A stretch of 55,283 nt of DNA from Planctomycetia bacterium (GCA_005787685.1 SYAC01000064.1:1-55283); one strand, 5' to 3'. Shown: positions 1-9,387, counted from the first letter of the stretch. The notes: a model not told the origin generated them from the sequence alone. A program made the numbers and translations.

Positions 1-318
1 GCACTGGCGCGCGCCATTGTCATGCAACCCGCAGTGGTGCTGTATGACGAACCCACCACTGGACTGGATCCCATCACCAGCGACGTGATCAACGAGCTCA
101 TCATGAAGTTGGCGCGCGAACTCAGCATCAGCAGCATCGTGGTCACGCATGATTTGGCCAGCGCCTTCAAAGTGGCCGATCGCATCATCATGCTGCATGA
201 TGGAAGGGTTGAACTGGCCGGTACGCCAGAGCAATTACGCCAATCGAAATTGCTGGTGGTTTCGCGCTTTCTCAAAGGCAAGGCAAGTCCCGAGGAGCTG
301 GCGCAAATTGAGGCATAA
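1..318 (+). CDS. MlaF-like ABC transporter ATPase, C-terminal part
   Basis: The first base is already inside the gene; about 105 residues up to the stop are present, so this is the C-terminal half of an ABC ATPase. The Walker B and D-loop are visible as VLYDEPTTGLDP, followed by the H-loop in VVTHDL. The wording after Walker B (TTGLDPITSDVINELI) is typical of the MlaF/Ttg2A branch, which powers phospholipid movement between inner and outer membrane. The next gene encodes an MCE-domain protein of the MlaD type, which fits an mlaE-mlaF-mlaD operon whose start lies outside the window. The exact lipid substrate cannot be read from the sequence. Confidence 0.9.
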   Translation, partial: ALARAIVMQPAVVLYDEPTTGLDPITSDVINELIMKLARELSISSIVVTHDLASAFKVADRIIMLHDGRVELAGTPEQLRQSKLLVVSRFLKGKASPEELAQIEA

Positions 319-366
319 TTCAAGCGCGCATTGCGCCATCCATGCCTCTACCATGGGAATCAATCT

Positions 367-1215
367 ATGAAATCATCCTCCCGAGATTTTATTGTCGGTT
401 TGTGCTCCATGATTGCGCTGATTGGGTTTGCGTTCATGCTGCTTTTATTTGGCGAGCTCACCTGGCTCTTTCAAAAGAGCTATTCAATTTCTGTACAGGC
501 CAATAGCGCCGCGGGATTGCGCGAAGGCAGCCAAGTGATGCTTGAAGGCGTGGTGGTCGGACAAATCAGCTCCATTACCATTGAGCCCATGGAGGCCAAT
601 CCGGTGCGCTTGACGCTCTCTATTCATGAGAGGGCGCGCTTGCCCATTGGTGTTGTGCCCAAAATTAGCGCGGGCTTGATCAGTGGATCAAGCAAAATAG
701 ATTTAAAGATTCCCGCCAACTATGACAAGAGCGCTGGCTTGATCGACCCCACCAAGCCAGTGATGTTGGTGGCGCGGTTTACCACGATCACCGATCGACT
801 AGACGCTATTGGCGTTGGCGTGGAACGCGTGGTGGCGGGCGCGCAGGAGTGGCTTGGCGATGAACAACTGCGCGCCGATTTCAAGAGCGCGGTCTGGAAG
901 GCCAATGATTTAATCACGCAAGCCACGGCCACGGCCGAAGGCATAACCAAACTTTCAGCACAGTTGCAAAGTGATTCCCATGAATTGCTTCAGCAAGTGG
1001 CGCCGGCCTTTGCGGGCTTGACCGCGGCGCTGGATGAAATTCGCGCGCTTGCCAAGAAGGCGACCGATGGCGAGGGAAGCGTTGGCCGATTGATGAGCGA
1101 TCCAGAATTATATGAAAATCTTTCGGACGCTTCGCGGCGATTAGAAATGACCATGCGTGATTTGCAATTGCTGATCCGCAAGATCAAGGAGGAAGGCTTG
1201 GGAGTGAGCTTCTAA
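367..1215 (+). CDS. MlaD-like MCE domain protein
   Basis: 282 residues. An N-terminal membrane anchor (about residues 9-35) is followed by one MCE domain (about 38-115, with GLREGSQVMLEGVVVGQI) and a helical periplasmic tail. Near the C-terminus the segment GEGSVGRLMSDPELYENL matches the tail seen in many MCE proteins. MCE proteins form hexameric lipid-conducting rings with the MlaE/MlaF transporter. An earlier in-frame TTG at 331 would add 12 unlikely residues ahead of the anchor, so the ATG at 367 was chosen, 48 bases after the ATPase stop. Role in phospholipid or hydrophobic compound transport is known for the family; the substrate is not shown. Confidence 0.88.
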   Translation: MKSSSRDFIVGLCSMIALIGFAFMLLLFGELTWLFQKSYSISVQANSAAGLREGSQVMLEGVVVGQISSITIEPMEANPVRLTLSIHERARLPIGVVPKISAGLISGSSKIDLKIPANYDKSAGLIDPTKPVMLVARFTTITDRLDAIGVGVERVVAGAQEWLGDEQLRADFKSAVWKANDLITQATATAEGITKLSAQLQSDSHELLQQVAPAFAGLTAALDEIRALAKKATDGEGSVGRLMSDPELYENLSDASRRLEMTMRDLQLLIRKIKEEGLGVSF

Positions 1216-1275
1216 GCCATCCACTTGCCGCCAAATCTTCATTCACGCTGCTGCGCATCAACGCGCGTCGCGCGC

Positions 1276-1315
1276 CAATAAAAAGTGGCCCGACTCGCAT
1301 GAATCGGACCACTTT
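1276..1315 (-). terminator. Intrinsic terminator of the OmpA-like gene
   Basis: Read on the minus strand, arms at 1304-1315 and 1282-1293 can form a 12-bp stem with one G-U pair and a 10-base loop, followed by a run of T (complement of 1277-1284). It lies between the convergent mlaD-like and OmpA-like genes and is oriented to end minus-strand transcription. The symmetrical stem has few T on the other side, so it is less likely to serve the plus strand. Confidence 0.75.
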
Positions 1316-1342
1316 GGCTATCGCATAGGAAATGTCTAACGC

Positions 1343-1963
1343 TTAGTTGCCGACCACGATCACTTCAACACGGCGGCTTTGCGCTTTGGTCTTCAAGGGA
1401 ACATCGGGACCAAAGCTAGAAAGTGAAATCACTTTGCCATCGAGTCCCTTGTTGATGATGTATTCACGCACGGAATAAGCGCGGTCGAAACCCAAATAAT
1501 AATTGTCCTTGAACGCCGACTTCTTGATTGGATCGGTGTCCGTGAAACCGGCCACGCGAATATATTTGCCAGGATATTTTTCCTTCAAGATGGCGGCAAC
1601 CTTGTCCAAACTTTTCTTGGCATTGTCCTTGAGCGCGGCCTTGCCAGAATCAAACAACACATCGCCTTCAATGCTGACATGCAATTCGTTGCCAATTTGA
1701 TTGGCAGTGACGCCCTCAATGCCCACGAAATTCTTGTCGCCTGTCGCGCCTGACTTGTTCTTGTCGGATTCATCGGCGCGTGCAAGAGCGGCTTGCCGCT
1801 CGCGCTCGGAGGCTTCTAACGCCGCATTACGATCATCGAGTTGCTTGCGAAGACTTTCATTTTCGGTTGTGAGCTCATCGACTGTGCTCTGATTGTTCTT
1901 GCACCCTACCAATGTGGTGGCGGCGACAAGTGCGAGTAGTGAAATTAAACGAGTTGGTTTCAT
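1343..1963 (-). CDS. OmpA-family peptidoglycan-associated lipoprotein
   Basis: 206 residues. The N-terminus is a lipoprotein signal with lipobox LVGC (Cys 21). A charged heptad-like segment (about 28-65) predicts a coiled coil. An OmpA-like C-terminal domain follows (about 95-203); it has the TDTD segment, a conserved NYYLGFDRA and the closing SRRVEV, which contain the Asp and Arg that bind diaminopimelate in the family. It should tether the envelope to peptidoglycan. The start at 1963 was preferred to 1981 because the signal peptide then begins properly and AAGGA lies 9 bases upstream. A TTGACA box sits about 110 bases upstream. A terminator follows the gene. Confidence 0.9.
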   Translation of the reverse strand: MKPTRLISLLALVAATTLVGCKNNQSTVDELTTENESLRKQLDDRNAALEASERERQAALARADESDKNKSGATGDKNFVGIEGVTANQIGNELHVSIEGDVLFDSGKAALKDNAKKSLDKVAAILKEKYPGKYIRVAGFTDTDPIKKSAFKDNYYLGFDRAYSVREYIINKGLDGKVISLSSFGPDVPLKTKAQSRRVEVIVVGN

Positions 1964-2046
1964 AATGCGTAATCCTTCCATATGTGCGAGCCCTGAACGT
2001 GTCCCTGTGACATGATCAAACGAACTCTAATTTGATTTGTAGTGGC

Positions 2047-2075
2047 AGTGCAAACGCAACGCCATCATTTGTCAA
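2047..2075 (-). promoter_or_regulatory. Possible sigma70-type promoter of the OmpA-like gene
   Basis: On the minus strand a perfect TTGACA (complement of 2070-2075) is followed after 17 bases by TGCACT (complement of 2047-2052), a weak match to a -10 box. It would give a leader of roughly 80 bases ahead of the OmpA-like gene. Only the -35 box is convincing. Confidence 0.3.
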
Positions 2076-2100
2076 GCGCAGAATGGAGAATGGGTGGAAT

Positions 2101-3297
2101 TTATTGCGCCGTGGGAGCAAGCAGCGCGCGCAGGAACGGTTCGATCCAGGGATTGCCCAAATATGAAATCATGCATGCCAACGCCAAATATGGACCGTAG
2201 GGGATTTCACGCTTTTCTTTTCCAAGGATTCGGTTGAGTCCGCCAGAGATGGCGAGCCAAAGAAGCGCGATGAATGGCGCCAGAAAGAAGCTGATCGTCA
2301 CAATCTTCCAGCCCAGTGCCGCGCCCGCCGCGCCCAGAATGTGCACATCGCCCAGGCCCATGGCCTCTTTGCCAAATGCAATGGACGCCAAAATACGCGT
2401 GAACCAAATAATTCCCCCGCCCGCAAGAAATCCAAACGAGCACAACCCGTACACGCCAAAAGTCGCGGCTTGGCATTGCGCCTGAATGCTTTCAAATTGA
2501 CCAAGCCAATAGCCAAACGCGAACGCGCCAACAATGGGCAACAAAAAAAGAGTCTCCTTGAGCATTTCAAACCGAATCACGCGCGGTGAAATATATTCCT
2601 GCTCGTAGTCAATCCAACTGCGCGGGATCACGCCGCGCCACAGCAGCACGCCTGACACCAGCAGCCCAACCATGGCGGCCACGGATGCGATGCAAAGCCG
2701 CGTTGAAAGAATCTCCATGCCCCAGCGTTCGCGCTCAAATTCCTGCGCAATGGAGGGCACCAACGCTTGCATGCGCCACAACACAAACGCGCCAACGGTG
2801 GCGGCCGCGGTCATGCGAATTGGAACATAAAAAGTGCGCGCGTCGATCAGCGACACGGTGGCCAGCATTGCCCAGCACATCAAAATAGCGAGCAAAGCTG
2901 GCAGGGTCGCGATGGGTCCATTGCGGGTCCACCACCAAGTTTCTTGCGCCGCTGGAAAGCTCCATGGACCCGCATACAACATGAGATAGGTGACGCAGAA
3001 CAACGCGCCCACGGTCAATTCAACCGCCAGATGTTCAAAGCCAAAGTTGGTGCCGCAGGTGCGGCAACGTCCGCGCAAAATCAAACACGACAACACGGGA
3101 ATATTTTCAAACCACTTCAAGGAACGGCCGCACGCGCCGCATCGGCTTTCGGGGTGGATAATTCCCTGGTTGCGCGGCAGGCGCCACGCGATGAGATTGA
3201 TAAAGCTGCCAACGCATGCGCCTCCCGCGAATATAAAAAAACCTTGCGCGAGATGCGGCAAGAACAAAATCAATCGCTCTAAAAATTCATTCATCAC
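2101..3297 (-). CDS. pilD: Type IV prepilin peptidase (A24 family)
   Basis: 398 residues, longer than the usual 220-290. The N-terminal methylase-like part has VGSFINLIAWRLP and two CxxC pairs (CGAC and CRTC). Both catalytic aspartates of the A24 aspartyl peptidases can be found: one in SLIDARTFYVP and one in GLGDVH (the GxGD motif). Several membrane helices surround them. The enzyme cleaves and N-methylates type IV pilin-like precursors at the inner membrane. The extra length comes from a segment between the two catalytic motifs (about residues 190-260). It begins 7 bases after xseB ends, so the two are probably co-transcribed. A possible client machinery (PilT-like ATPase) lies 41 kb away in the window; no intact pilin gene is seen. 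Confidence 0.9.
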   Translation of the reverse strand: MMNEFLERLILFLPHLAQGFFIFAGGACVGSFINLIAWRLPRNQGIIHPESRCGACGRSLKWFENIPVLSCLILRGRCRTCGTNFGFEHLAVELTVGALFCVTYLMLYAGPWSFPAAQETWWWTRNGPIATLPALLAILMCWAMLATVSLIDARTFYVPIRMTAAATVGAFVLWRMQALVPSIAQEFERERWGMEILSTRLCIASVAAMVGLLVSGVLLWRGVIPRSWIDYEQEYISPRVIRFEMLKETLFLLPIVGAFAFGYWLGQFESIQAQCQAATFGVYGLCSFGFLAGGGIIWFTRILASIAFGKEAMGLGDVHILGAAGAALGWKIVTISFFLAPFIALLWLAISGGLNRILGKEKREIPYGPYLALACMISYLGNPWIEPFLRALLAPTAQ

Positions 3298-3304
3298 TAG
3301 TTGA

Positions 3305-3580
3305 TTATTCCGGCTCCGACTTACTCAATGCGTCGGCGGTCAACGTTTGAATTCGCTTGGTGGCGTTATCAAGAATGCCGCGGCAATGATTGGACAAGGC
3401 GCGTCCGCGCTCAAAGGCCTTCAAACTTTCCTCCAGCGAAATAGAGCCGTTTTCTAATTGCTCCACAATGGATTCAAGTTGCCTCATGGCGTCCTCGTAA
3501 CCCAATGTAGAAATCGTCGGGTCGGCGCTGGCTGTCTGTCCATGAGCGACGCTGTTTTGATTGCTTGATGTCTTTGCCAT
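3305..3580 (-). CDS. xseB: Exodeoxyribonuclease VII small subunit
   Basis: 91 residues, near the family length. After a polar leader of about 25 residues, the helical core reads YEDAMRQLESIVEQLE then LEESLKAFERG, the standard XseB signature. XseB multimers bind the XseA large subunit to form exonuclease VII, which degrades single-stranded DNA into oligonucleotides. It lies 9 bases downstream of xseA on the same strand, the common xseAB arrangement, and 7 bases upstream of the prepilin peptidase gene. Confidence 0.93.
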   Translation of the reverse strand: MAKTSSNQNSVAHGQTASADPTISTLGYEDAMRQLESIVEQLENGSISLEESLKAFERGRALSNHCRGILDNATKRIQTLTADALSKSEPE

Positions 3581-3589
3581 GATGGAAAT

Positions 3590-5062
3590 CTACCCGCCCT
3601 TCTCTATTCGTGATTGCACTTCGCCATCGGCCAAGATGGTTTGAATGACATGGCCTGGCTTGGCGTTGGCGACGCTACGCAGCAACTTTCCGTCGCTTGT
3701 CCGAGTAATGGAATAGCCGCGGGCCAATGTTCCAAGCGGACCCACTGCTTGAAGCTGCGCGTGCATGGCTTGCGTATGGCGCAGTGAACGAGCGAGCAAT
3801 TGAGTCATGGACATGTCAAGGCGCTGGCGCGTGGCCTGCGACTTGGCTTGGCAACGGCCAAGCGTGGCGGTGGGCGATGCGCTTTCCAAACGGCTTGAAA
3901 GTTCCAGCATGGTTCGCCGCGCGCGCTCCACGCGCGCCAGCATCTTTGCCGGAAATTCCCGAGTGAAGTGGGCCAATTTGGTGCGCGGCAAAAGTAAAAG
4001 TTGCGACGGATCACGCAGGCATGGACGGCTGGCAACTTGAGCAAGGGCGCGCGATTTGTCCTGGCAGAATTGCGTCAGGGATTGGCGCAGCGACGCGCTC
4101 AGAAAATCCAATTGTTGGCGCAACTCGCCGCGGTCTGGAAGAATGTGGTTCATGGCCGCGGTAGGCGTGCTGGCGCGCACATCGGCCACCAGTTCAATGA
4201 CCGATGTGTCGGACTCATGTCCAATGGCCGCCACAATTGGAGTGCCGCTGTTGAACACGGCGTCGGCGATCAGGCGATGATTGAACGCGTCAAGATCCTC
4301 GCGGCTTCCACCTCCGCGGGTGACCAGAATCACATCAATGCCCATGCCACGCGCGGCCAGATCAACCGCGTGGATGGCGCTTGCGACGGCGGCTGGGGCG
4401 CTGGCGCCTTGCACCACAACATCGACCACGGTGATTGCAACCGAGGGAAACTTGCTTGCGGCGACGGCCAGGCAATCTTGCAGCGCGGCACCCGAGGCGC
4501 TGGTGACAATGGCAATTCCCCCAGGCAACATGGGCAAGGCGCGCTTGCGTGATTCATCGAAATAGCCAAGCTCTTTCAATTGCGCGCACAAGAGGCGGAA
4601 CTTGGCGTCTAGATCGCCCTGTCCAGTGGCGCGGATGGAATCCACGATGAAGGAAAGCTTTCCTCCCTCGTCCCAATAGTTGAAGCGGCCATCCACCACC
4701 ACTTGTACACCATTGAGCAATGACATTTTGATACTGGAGGCTTTTGATTTCCACACCACGCAAGCCAGCACGCATCGCGCGTCCTTGATTGAAAAGTAAA
4801 CATGCCCAGATTTGTTGGGGCCACGGTAGTCGCTGACTTCGCCCTCGACGGACAATTTTCCAAGCGCCGCCACCTGCTCGCCAACAAGTTGCGCCGCCTC
4901 GCTCACTTGCAAGGGGCGCGGCACTTGCTCGCAATGATCCAAAGATTGATCGACAGGTTGAGCCAAGGGCTTGCTCGGAGTCTTGGCGTTATCCGGCTTT
5001 GGGGCCGGCTGGTCAAACAGCCCGCCTTGCGCAAATGTTGGATCAAATGGTGGACGCTTCAT
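3590..5062 (-). CDS. xseA: Exodeoxyribonuclease VII large subunit
   Basis: 490 residues from the ATG at 5062. The protein has an N-terminal OB-fold (YRGPNKSGHVYFSIKD), the catalytic core with VTSASGAALQD and VTRGGGSREDL, then a long helical coiled-coil region and a closing LARGYSIT segment, all typical of XseA. Together with XseB it forms the single-strand nuclease ExoVII. The open frame extends upstream to 5137, but those 25 residues are not family-like and would run into the region between xseA and divergent recG, so the internal start is preferred. No strong ribosome binding site is visible. The first 50 residues are rich in Pro and Gln and probably disordered. Confidence 0.92.
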   Translation of the reverse strand: MKRPPFDPTFAQGGLFDQPAPKPDNAKTPSKPLAQPVDQSLDHCEQVPRPLQVSEAAQLVGEQVAALGKLSVEGEVSDYRGPNKSGHVYFSIKDARCVLACVVWKSKASSIKMSLLNGVQVVVDGRFNYWDEGGKLSFIVDSIRATGQGDLDAKFRLLCAQLKELGYFDESRKRALPMLPGGIAIVTSASGAALQDCLAVAASKFPSVAITVVDVVVQGASAPAAVASAIHAVDLAARGMGIDVILVTRGGGSREDLDAFNHRLIADAVFNSGTPIVAAIGHESDTSVIELVADVRASTPTAAMNHILPDRGELRQQLDFLSASLRQSLTQFCQDKSRALAQVASRPCLRDPSQLLLLPRTKLAHFTREFPAKMLARVERARRTMLELSSRLESASPTATLGRCQAKSQATRQRLDMSMTQLLARSLRHTQAMHAQLQAVGPLGTLARGYSITRTSDGKLLRSVANAKPGHVIQTILADGEVQSRIEKGG

Positions 5063-5202
5063 TCTTGAATAACTCTTGGGGTATCGTACGACAGAGTTCA
5101 GGCGATTCATGGACCTTGGCAAAAATCTTGTGGACAATGATCATCACGCGTCTGGACATGTTGAATTGATTCAAGGGCACACCAAAGGCGAAGCGGCAGA
5201 AG

Positions 5203-7407
5203 ATGGCACAAAACAGCGCGACAAATTTGATTACCGCCAAGACCGCGCTTGCGGATATTCCTGGCATTGGCGCGCGTTTGGCGGAGCGGTTGAAAGCATT
5301 TGAATTGCTTACCGCGGGCGATATGGTGCGCCACTTTCCAATGCGCCACGAGCGCAAGTTGGCCGAGCGCAGCATTCTCGAAACGCAGCGCGAGATGGCC
5401 GACGACCAAGCCGAAATTCGCATTCGCGGAACCGTGGCTGCGGTGCGTGTGCGACGCGGGCGCGCCACCATGGTCGAGGCCACGCTTGAGGATGACTCAA
5501 GCAGCGCGCGCCTGGTGTGGTTCAACGCCAGTTGGATGCGCGACAAAATTCATCCTGGCGATTCTGGCGTGGCGCAAGGCCGCGCCAAAGTGCGCAATGG
5601 TTTTTTAGAGCTGGGAAATCCACGCTGGATTCCAGATCCCGCGCCCGATGAAACCATGGCGCAGCGTGCCGCCATGCCAAGCAACGCGACGACCGAATCG
5701 ACCAACTCCACAATCAACATTCCCCGCATCAATCCCCCGTTGCTTCATGTGCACGATCAACTGCGCGCCATTTATCCCGCCTCGGAGCAATTGCTCTCCA
5801 GCGAGATTGAAAGCGTGGTCGCTCAAGTGTTGGAGCCAGTGTGCTGCGCCATTGATGATCCGCTGCCGCTTGCATTTCGCCAGGAGCGCGGCCTGATCGC
5901 GCTGGCTGACGCGTATCGCTTGTACCATCAGGCACGCGCTGAGGACGATGTGGTCGCAGCCCGTAAGCGGTTGGCGTTTGATGAATTATTCCTGCTGCAA
6001 CTGGGCGTCATGATGCGACGCGCGCAACTGCGCTCGCGCACGCGCGCGCTGCCTTTGAAGTTGGAAGCAAACATCAACCAACACATTCGCTCGCGTATTC
6101 CATTCACGCTCACGCCGCAGCAGGATCAAGTGATTGCGGAAATTGTGGCGGACATGAGCCAGCCATTCGCCATGAACCGTCTCCTGCAGGGCGATGTGGG
6201 CAGCGGAAAAACCGTCGTGGCCGTGTACGCCATGTTGCTTGCGGTTGCGCATGGATTTCAAGCCGCGCTTGTGGCGCCTACGGAACTTCTGGCGGAGCAA
6301 CATTACGCCGTGCTTGGCGCAATGCTGCAAGGCAGCAATGTTCGCATTGCGTTCATCACCAGCTCCAACACCAGTGCCGAGCGACGCGAGCGCGTGGCTG
6401 GCCTGGCCAGTGGAAAGTTTGACATTGCCATTGGTACGCACGCTTTGCTTGAGGGCGGAGTTGCCTTTCGCAATCTCGCCGTCGCGGTGATTGATGAGCA
6501 ACATCGCTTTGGCGTCAAGCAGCGCGCGGCGATTCGCCAAAAAGGTCAGGGCGAATTGCCTGTTGTTCCGCACACGCTTGTCATGACGGCCACCCCCATT
6601 CCGCGCACGTTGGCCATTACGCTGTACGGCGATTTGGATACCAGCGTATTGCGTGGCTCGCCACCTGGACGCGAACGCATTATCACGCGCGTGGTCGCGC
6701 CTGAAAAAGCGCCAGAGGTGTATTCCTATCTGCGCACGCGCTTGGAACGCGGCGAGCAGGCCTATGTGGTTGTGCCCGCCGTTGAGGAATCTGATCTGGG
6801 ATTGAAAGATGTCGCCAATCATTTGCGCTATTTGCAGGAGGGTCCATGGAAAGGCTTCAATCTGGCTGTTTTGCACGGGGCCATGGCGCGCGAGGAGCGC
6901 GACGCGACCATGAACGCCTTTCGCTCAGGCAAGGTGCATGCGTTGGTGGCGACCATTGTGATCGAAGTTGGAGTGGATGTTGCCAACGCCAGCATCATGG
7001 TGGTTGAGCACGCTGATCGATTTGGCTTGGCGCAACTGCACCAACTTCGCGGACGCGTTGGCCGCGGCAGCACGCAAAGCTTGTGCGTGTTCCTGGGCGA
7101 GTCCCCCACTCAGGATGGCAAGCAACGCTTGGAGGCTATTCGCAACACCGATGATGGATTTATGATCGCCGAAACGGATTTACGCATACGCGGGCCTGGA
7201 GAAGTTTTTGGAAGCCGTCAATCGGGCTTGCCTCCATTTCAAATTGCGGACTTGGCTCGCGACGGCGAACTCTTGCGGGTGGCGCGTGCGGACGCACATG
7301 CGTGGATTGAAAAGGATCCGGAACTGAGCGCGCCGAGCGTTGCCGCGCTCAAAAATAAATTGCTAATCACTTATGGCAAAGCGCTTGGTCTTGGCGATGT
7401 GGGCTGA
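5203..7407 (+). CDS. recG: ATP-dependent DNA helicase RecG
   Basis: 734 residues, about 40 longer than the E. coli protein. The N-terminal wedge domain begins with a helix-hairpin-helix-like IPGIGARLAERL. Helicase motifs follow in order: Q-motif region LTPQQDQVI, Walker A GDVGSGKT, DEQH box (VIDEQHRFGVKQR), TATPIPRT, and motif VI in HQLRGRVGRG. The C-terminal TRG-like region ends the protein. RecG remodels stalled forks and Holliday junctions. The extra length lies in a Thr/Ser/Asn-rich insert (about residues 150-175) between the OB-like wedge parts. It is divergent from xseA, with 140 bases between the starts, and is followed after 19 bases by the ABC ATPase gene. Confidence 0.95.
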   Translation: MAQNSATNLITAKTALADIPGIGARLAERLKAFELLTAGDMVRHFPMRHERKLAERSILETQREMADDQAEIRIRGTVAAVRVRRGRATMVEATLEDDSSSARLVWFNASWMRDKIHPGDSGVAQGRAKVRNGFLELGNPRWIPDPAPDETMAQRAAMPSNATTESTNSTINIPRINPPLLHVHDQLRAIYPASEQLLSSEIESVVAQVLEPVCCAIDDPLPLAFRQERGLIALADAYRLYHQARAEDDVVAARKRLAFDELFLLQLGVMMRRAQLRSRTRALPLKLEANINQHIRSRIPFTLTPQQDQVIAEIVADMSQPFAMNRLLQGDVGSGKTVVAVYAMLLAVAHGFQAALVAPTELLAEQHYAVLGAMLQGSNVRIAFITSSNTSAERRERVAGLASGKFDIAIGTHALLEGGVAFRNLAVAVIDEQHRFGVKQRAAIRQKGQGELPVVPHTLVMTATPIPRTLAITLYGDLDTSVLRGSPPGRERIITRVVAPEKAPEVYSYLRTRLERGEQAYVVVPAVEESDLGLKDVANHLRYLQEGPWKGFNLAVLHGAMAREERDATMNAFRSGKVHALVATIVIEVGVDVANASIMVVEHADRFGLAQLHQLRGRVGRGSTQSLCVFLGESPTQDGKQRLEAIRNTDDGFMIAETDLRIRGPGEVFGSRQSGLPPFQIADLARDGELLRVARADAHAWIEKDPELSAPSVAALKNKLLITYGKALGLGDVG

Positions 7408-7426
7408 CCCCGCTACTATTGCCCCA

Positions 7427-8116
7427 ATGACCTACGCCGTACAACTTGCCGATGTGAGCTTTGGCTACGGCGAGGATTTTTCATTGTCCATTCAAGAACT
7501 CACTCTCAAGACTGGTGAAATGGCGCTTGTTTCTGGAGGTTCGGGTAGCGGCAAAAGCACATTGCTGTGGTTGATCGCTGGGTTGCTGCGCGCCCAAAGC
7601 GGCTCCATTACCGTGGCGGGTCAACGAATGGACGGCGTTCATGAAAGCGCGACCGACCGTATTCGCGCGCGCCACATTGGACTGGTTTTTCAGACGCATC
7701 ACTTGTTGCCAGAATTCAGCGCCCAGGACAATGTGGCATTGGCGTTGATGGCCGCGGGCGAACCAGAAAAATCGCACGCCGCGCGCGCCCGTGACTTACT
7801 GAACAAACTGGGCATTGAACGGATCACAGTTCCAGTGGCAAATTTAAGCGTGGGTCAACAACAACGCGTGGCCGTGGCGCGCGCCATAGCCTGTAAGCCA
7901 ACCATTGTGTTGGCGGATGAGCCAACCGCCAGCCTTGATGATGCGAGCGCATCGCAATCAATGGATTTGATTCAACAAGCGTGCCAAGAAGCGGGCGCGG
8001 CGTTGCTATGTGCCAGCCACGACCGCGCCATGCAGTCACGCTTTGAACGAGTTATCCAAGTTGATTCGTTCGCCACCACCAAACGCGCGCGCGCAAAGCC
8101 GGGAGCCCGCGCATGA
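7427..8116 (+). CDS. ABC transporter ATPase of the LolD/MacB class
   Basis: 229 residues. Walker A is GGSGSGKST, the signature is LSVGQQQ, and Walker B is VLADEPTASLD with an H-loop CASHD. This is the LolD/MacB-type ATPase that pairs with FtsX-fold permeases. Its stop overlaps the permease start by 4 bases (ATGA), and the third gene overlaps in turn. The ATG at 7427 gives a normal N-terminus (MTYAVQLADVSFGYG); the frame is open back to 7373 inside recG. The signature reads SVGQ rather than SGGQ. The company of a DUF3299-like protein and a permease with a His-rich loop suggests a Zrg-like, metal-related transporter rather than lipoprotein sorting; that is inference. Confidence 0.9.
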   Translation: MTYAVQLADVSFGYGEDFSLSIQELTLKTGEMALVSGGSGSGKSTLLWLIAGLLRAQSGSITVAGQRMDGVHESATDRIRARHIGLVFQTHHLLPEFSAQDNVALALMAAGEPEKSHAARARDLLNKLGIERITVPVANLSVGQQQRVAVARAIACKPTIVLADEPTASLDDASASQSMDLIQQACQEAGAALLCASHDRAMQSRFERVIQVDSFATTKRARAKPGARA

Positions 8117-9387
8117 ATGACATTTCAATTGTCGTCAATAGTTTGCGCGCGCGCAGGCTGAGCACCATCATCACCGCATCCAGCGTTGCCGTGGCCACGG
8201 CGCTGCTGCTGACTATGCTTTCGCTGCGCACCGCAAGCTTTGAGGCATTTCAACGGGGAACTGGCACAACACATTTGCTGGTTAGCGCCGACTCCAGTCC
8301 GCTGACCGCGGTGCTCAACGGCGTGTTCTACGCCAATGCCCCCAGCAATCCAATTTCGTGGGCCAAATATCAGGAAATTAAAAACGCGTTTCCATATGAC
8401 TGGGCTGTGCCAACTCAACAAGGCGATTCCTTTCGCGGCTTTCCAGTGGCCGCGATCGCGCCAGAGTTTTTCACGCGCTTTGAGCCTGTGCGTGGCGAAC
8501 CATGGCAATTAGCACAGGGACAATTTCCAAGCAAGCCATTTGAAATTTGCATGGGCTCCACGGCCGCCGCCGCGACCGGTCTTCGCATGAATCAAAAGGT
8601 ATTTCTCACGCATGGCTCCGGTTCAAGCCGCGAAGGCGAGCACGCGCATGAGCACGCCGAGTACCCATTTACGGTGGTTGGCATTTTGAAGCCCAGCGGC
8701 AGCGCGCATGACCGCGTCTTGTTCACCGATTTAGACAGCAGTTGGATTTTGCACGCGCATGACCGACGCGAGCGTGAGGGCGTTGAAGGATTGACCACCC
8801 TTGCCGATTTGAAGGATGAAGATCGCAAGATCACCGGCATTTTGCTGCGTTTACCCACCAGACCAGGCCGCGACGCCAGCGCCGCCGTTCAACAACAGTT
8901 TGACTCCTTGCGACGCGACACCAGCATTGTGGTGGCGCAACCCGCTCAGCAAATTGACCGACTACGAAATATTATCGGGAATGTCGACGAGTTGTTCATC
9001 GCATTGGGCGTGGCCGTGCTGTTGTCCAGTGGAATTTCAATTTTGCTTTCCATGCACAACTCCATGGCGCAAAGGCGCAAACAAATCGCGCTGCTGCGCG
9101 CCTTGGGCCTGGCGCGTATGCGTATCACTGGAATGATTTTGATGGAGGCCACACTCATTGGATTTGCGGGCGCCATTGGTGGATGCGTGCTGAGTTTAAT
9201 TGGCAACGCAATTGCATCCGGGTCGCTCAAAGCGCGCATTGGTTTGGTGGTAGACCCCACGCTTGATCCACGAAGCACCGTGATTATTGTGGCGGGCGCG
9301 ATTGTGTTGTCAGCGCTGGCTGGTGTGCTGCCCGCCATGACCGCGTATCGAACTCCAGTGGCAGACAATCTAAGGCCAGAGGCGTAA
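8113..9387 (+). CDS. FtsX-fold ABC permease with a His-rich periplasmic loop
   Basis: 424 residues with the MacB/LolC layout: one N-terminal helix (about 17-38), a large periplasmic domain (about 40-285), then three C-terminal helices ending the protein. The periplasmic domain holds a short acidic and His-rich loop (REGEHAHEHAEYPF, about residues 174-187) followed by FTVVGILKPSGSAHDR. That loop followed by VVGILxPxG is familiar from permeases encoded beside DUF2796/DUF3299 proteins (the zinc-regulated Zrg cluster of Vibrio), from my knowledge of the family. The ATGA overlap with the ATPase and the TAATG overlap with the next gene show translational coupling of all three. Confidence 0.85.
   Translation: MNDISIVVNSLRARRLSTIITASSVAVATALLLTMLSLRTASFEAFQRGTGTTHLLVSADSSPLTAVLNGVFYANAPSNPISWAKYQEIKNAFPYDWAVPTQQGDSFRGFPVAAIAPEFFTRFEPVRGEPWQLAQGQFPSKPFEICMGSTAAAATGLRMNQKVFLTHGSGSSREGEHAHEHAEYPFTVVGILKPSGSAHDRVLFTDLDSSWILHAHDRREREGVEGLTTLADLKDEDRKITGILLRLPTRPGRDASAAVQQQFDSLRRDTSIVVAQPAQQIDRLRNIIGNVDELFIALGVAVLLSSGISILLSMHNSMAQRRKQIALLRALGLARMRITGMILMEATLIGFAGAIGGCVLSLIGNAIASGSLKARIGLVVDPTLDPRSTVIIVAGAIVLSALAGVLPAMTAYRTPVADNLRPEA

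Noticed and set aside
5986-6876. Minus-strand frame of 296 codons inside recG
   Set aside because: Antisense to recG motifs; no domain, atypical composition.
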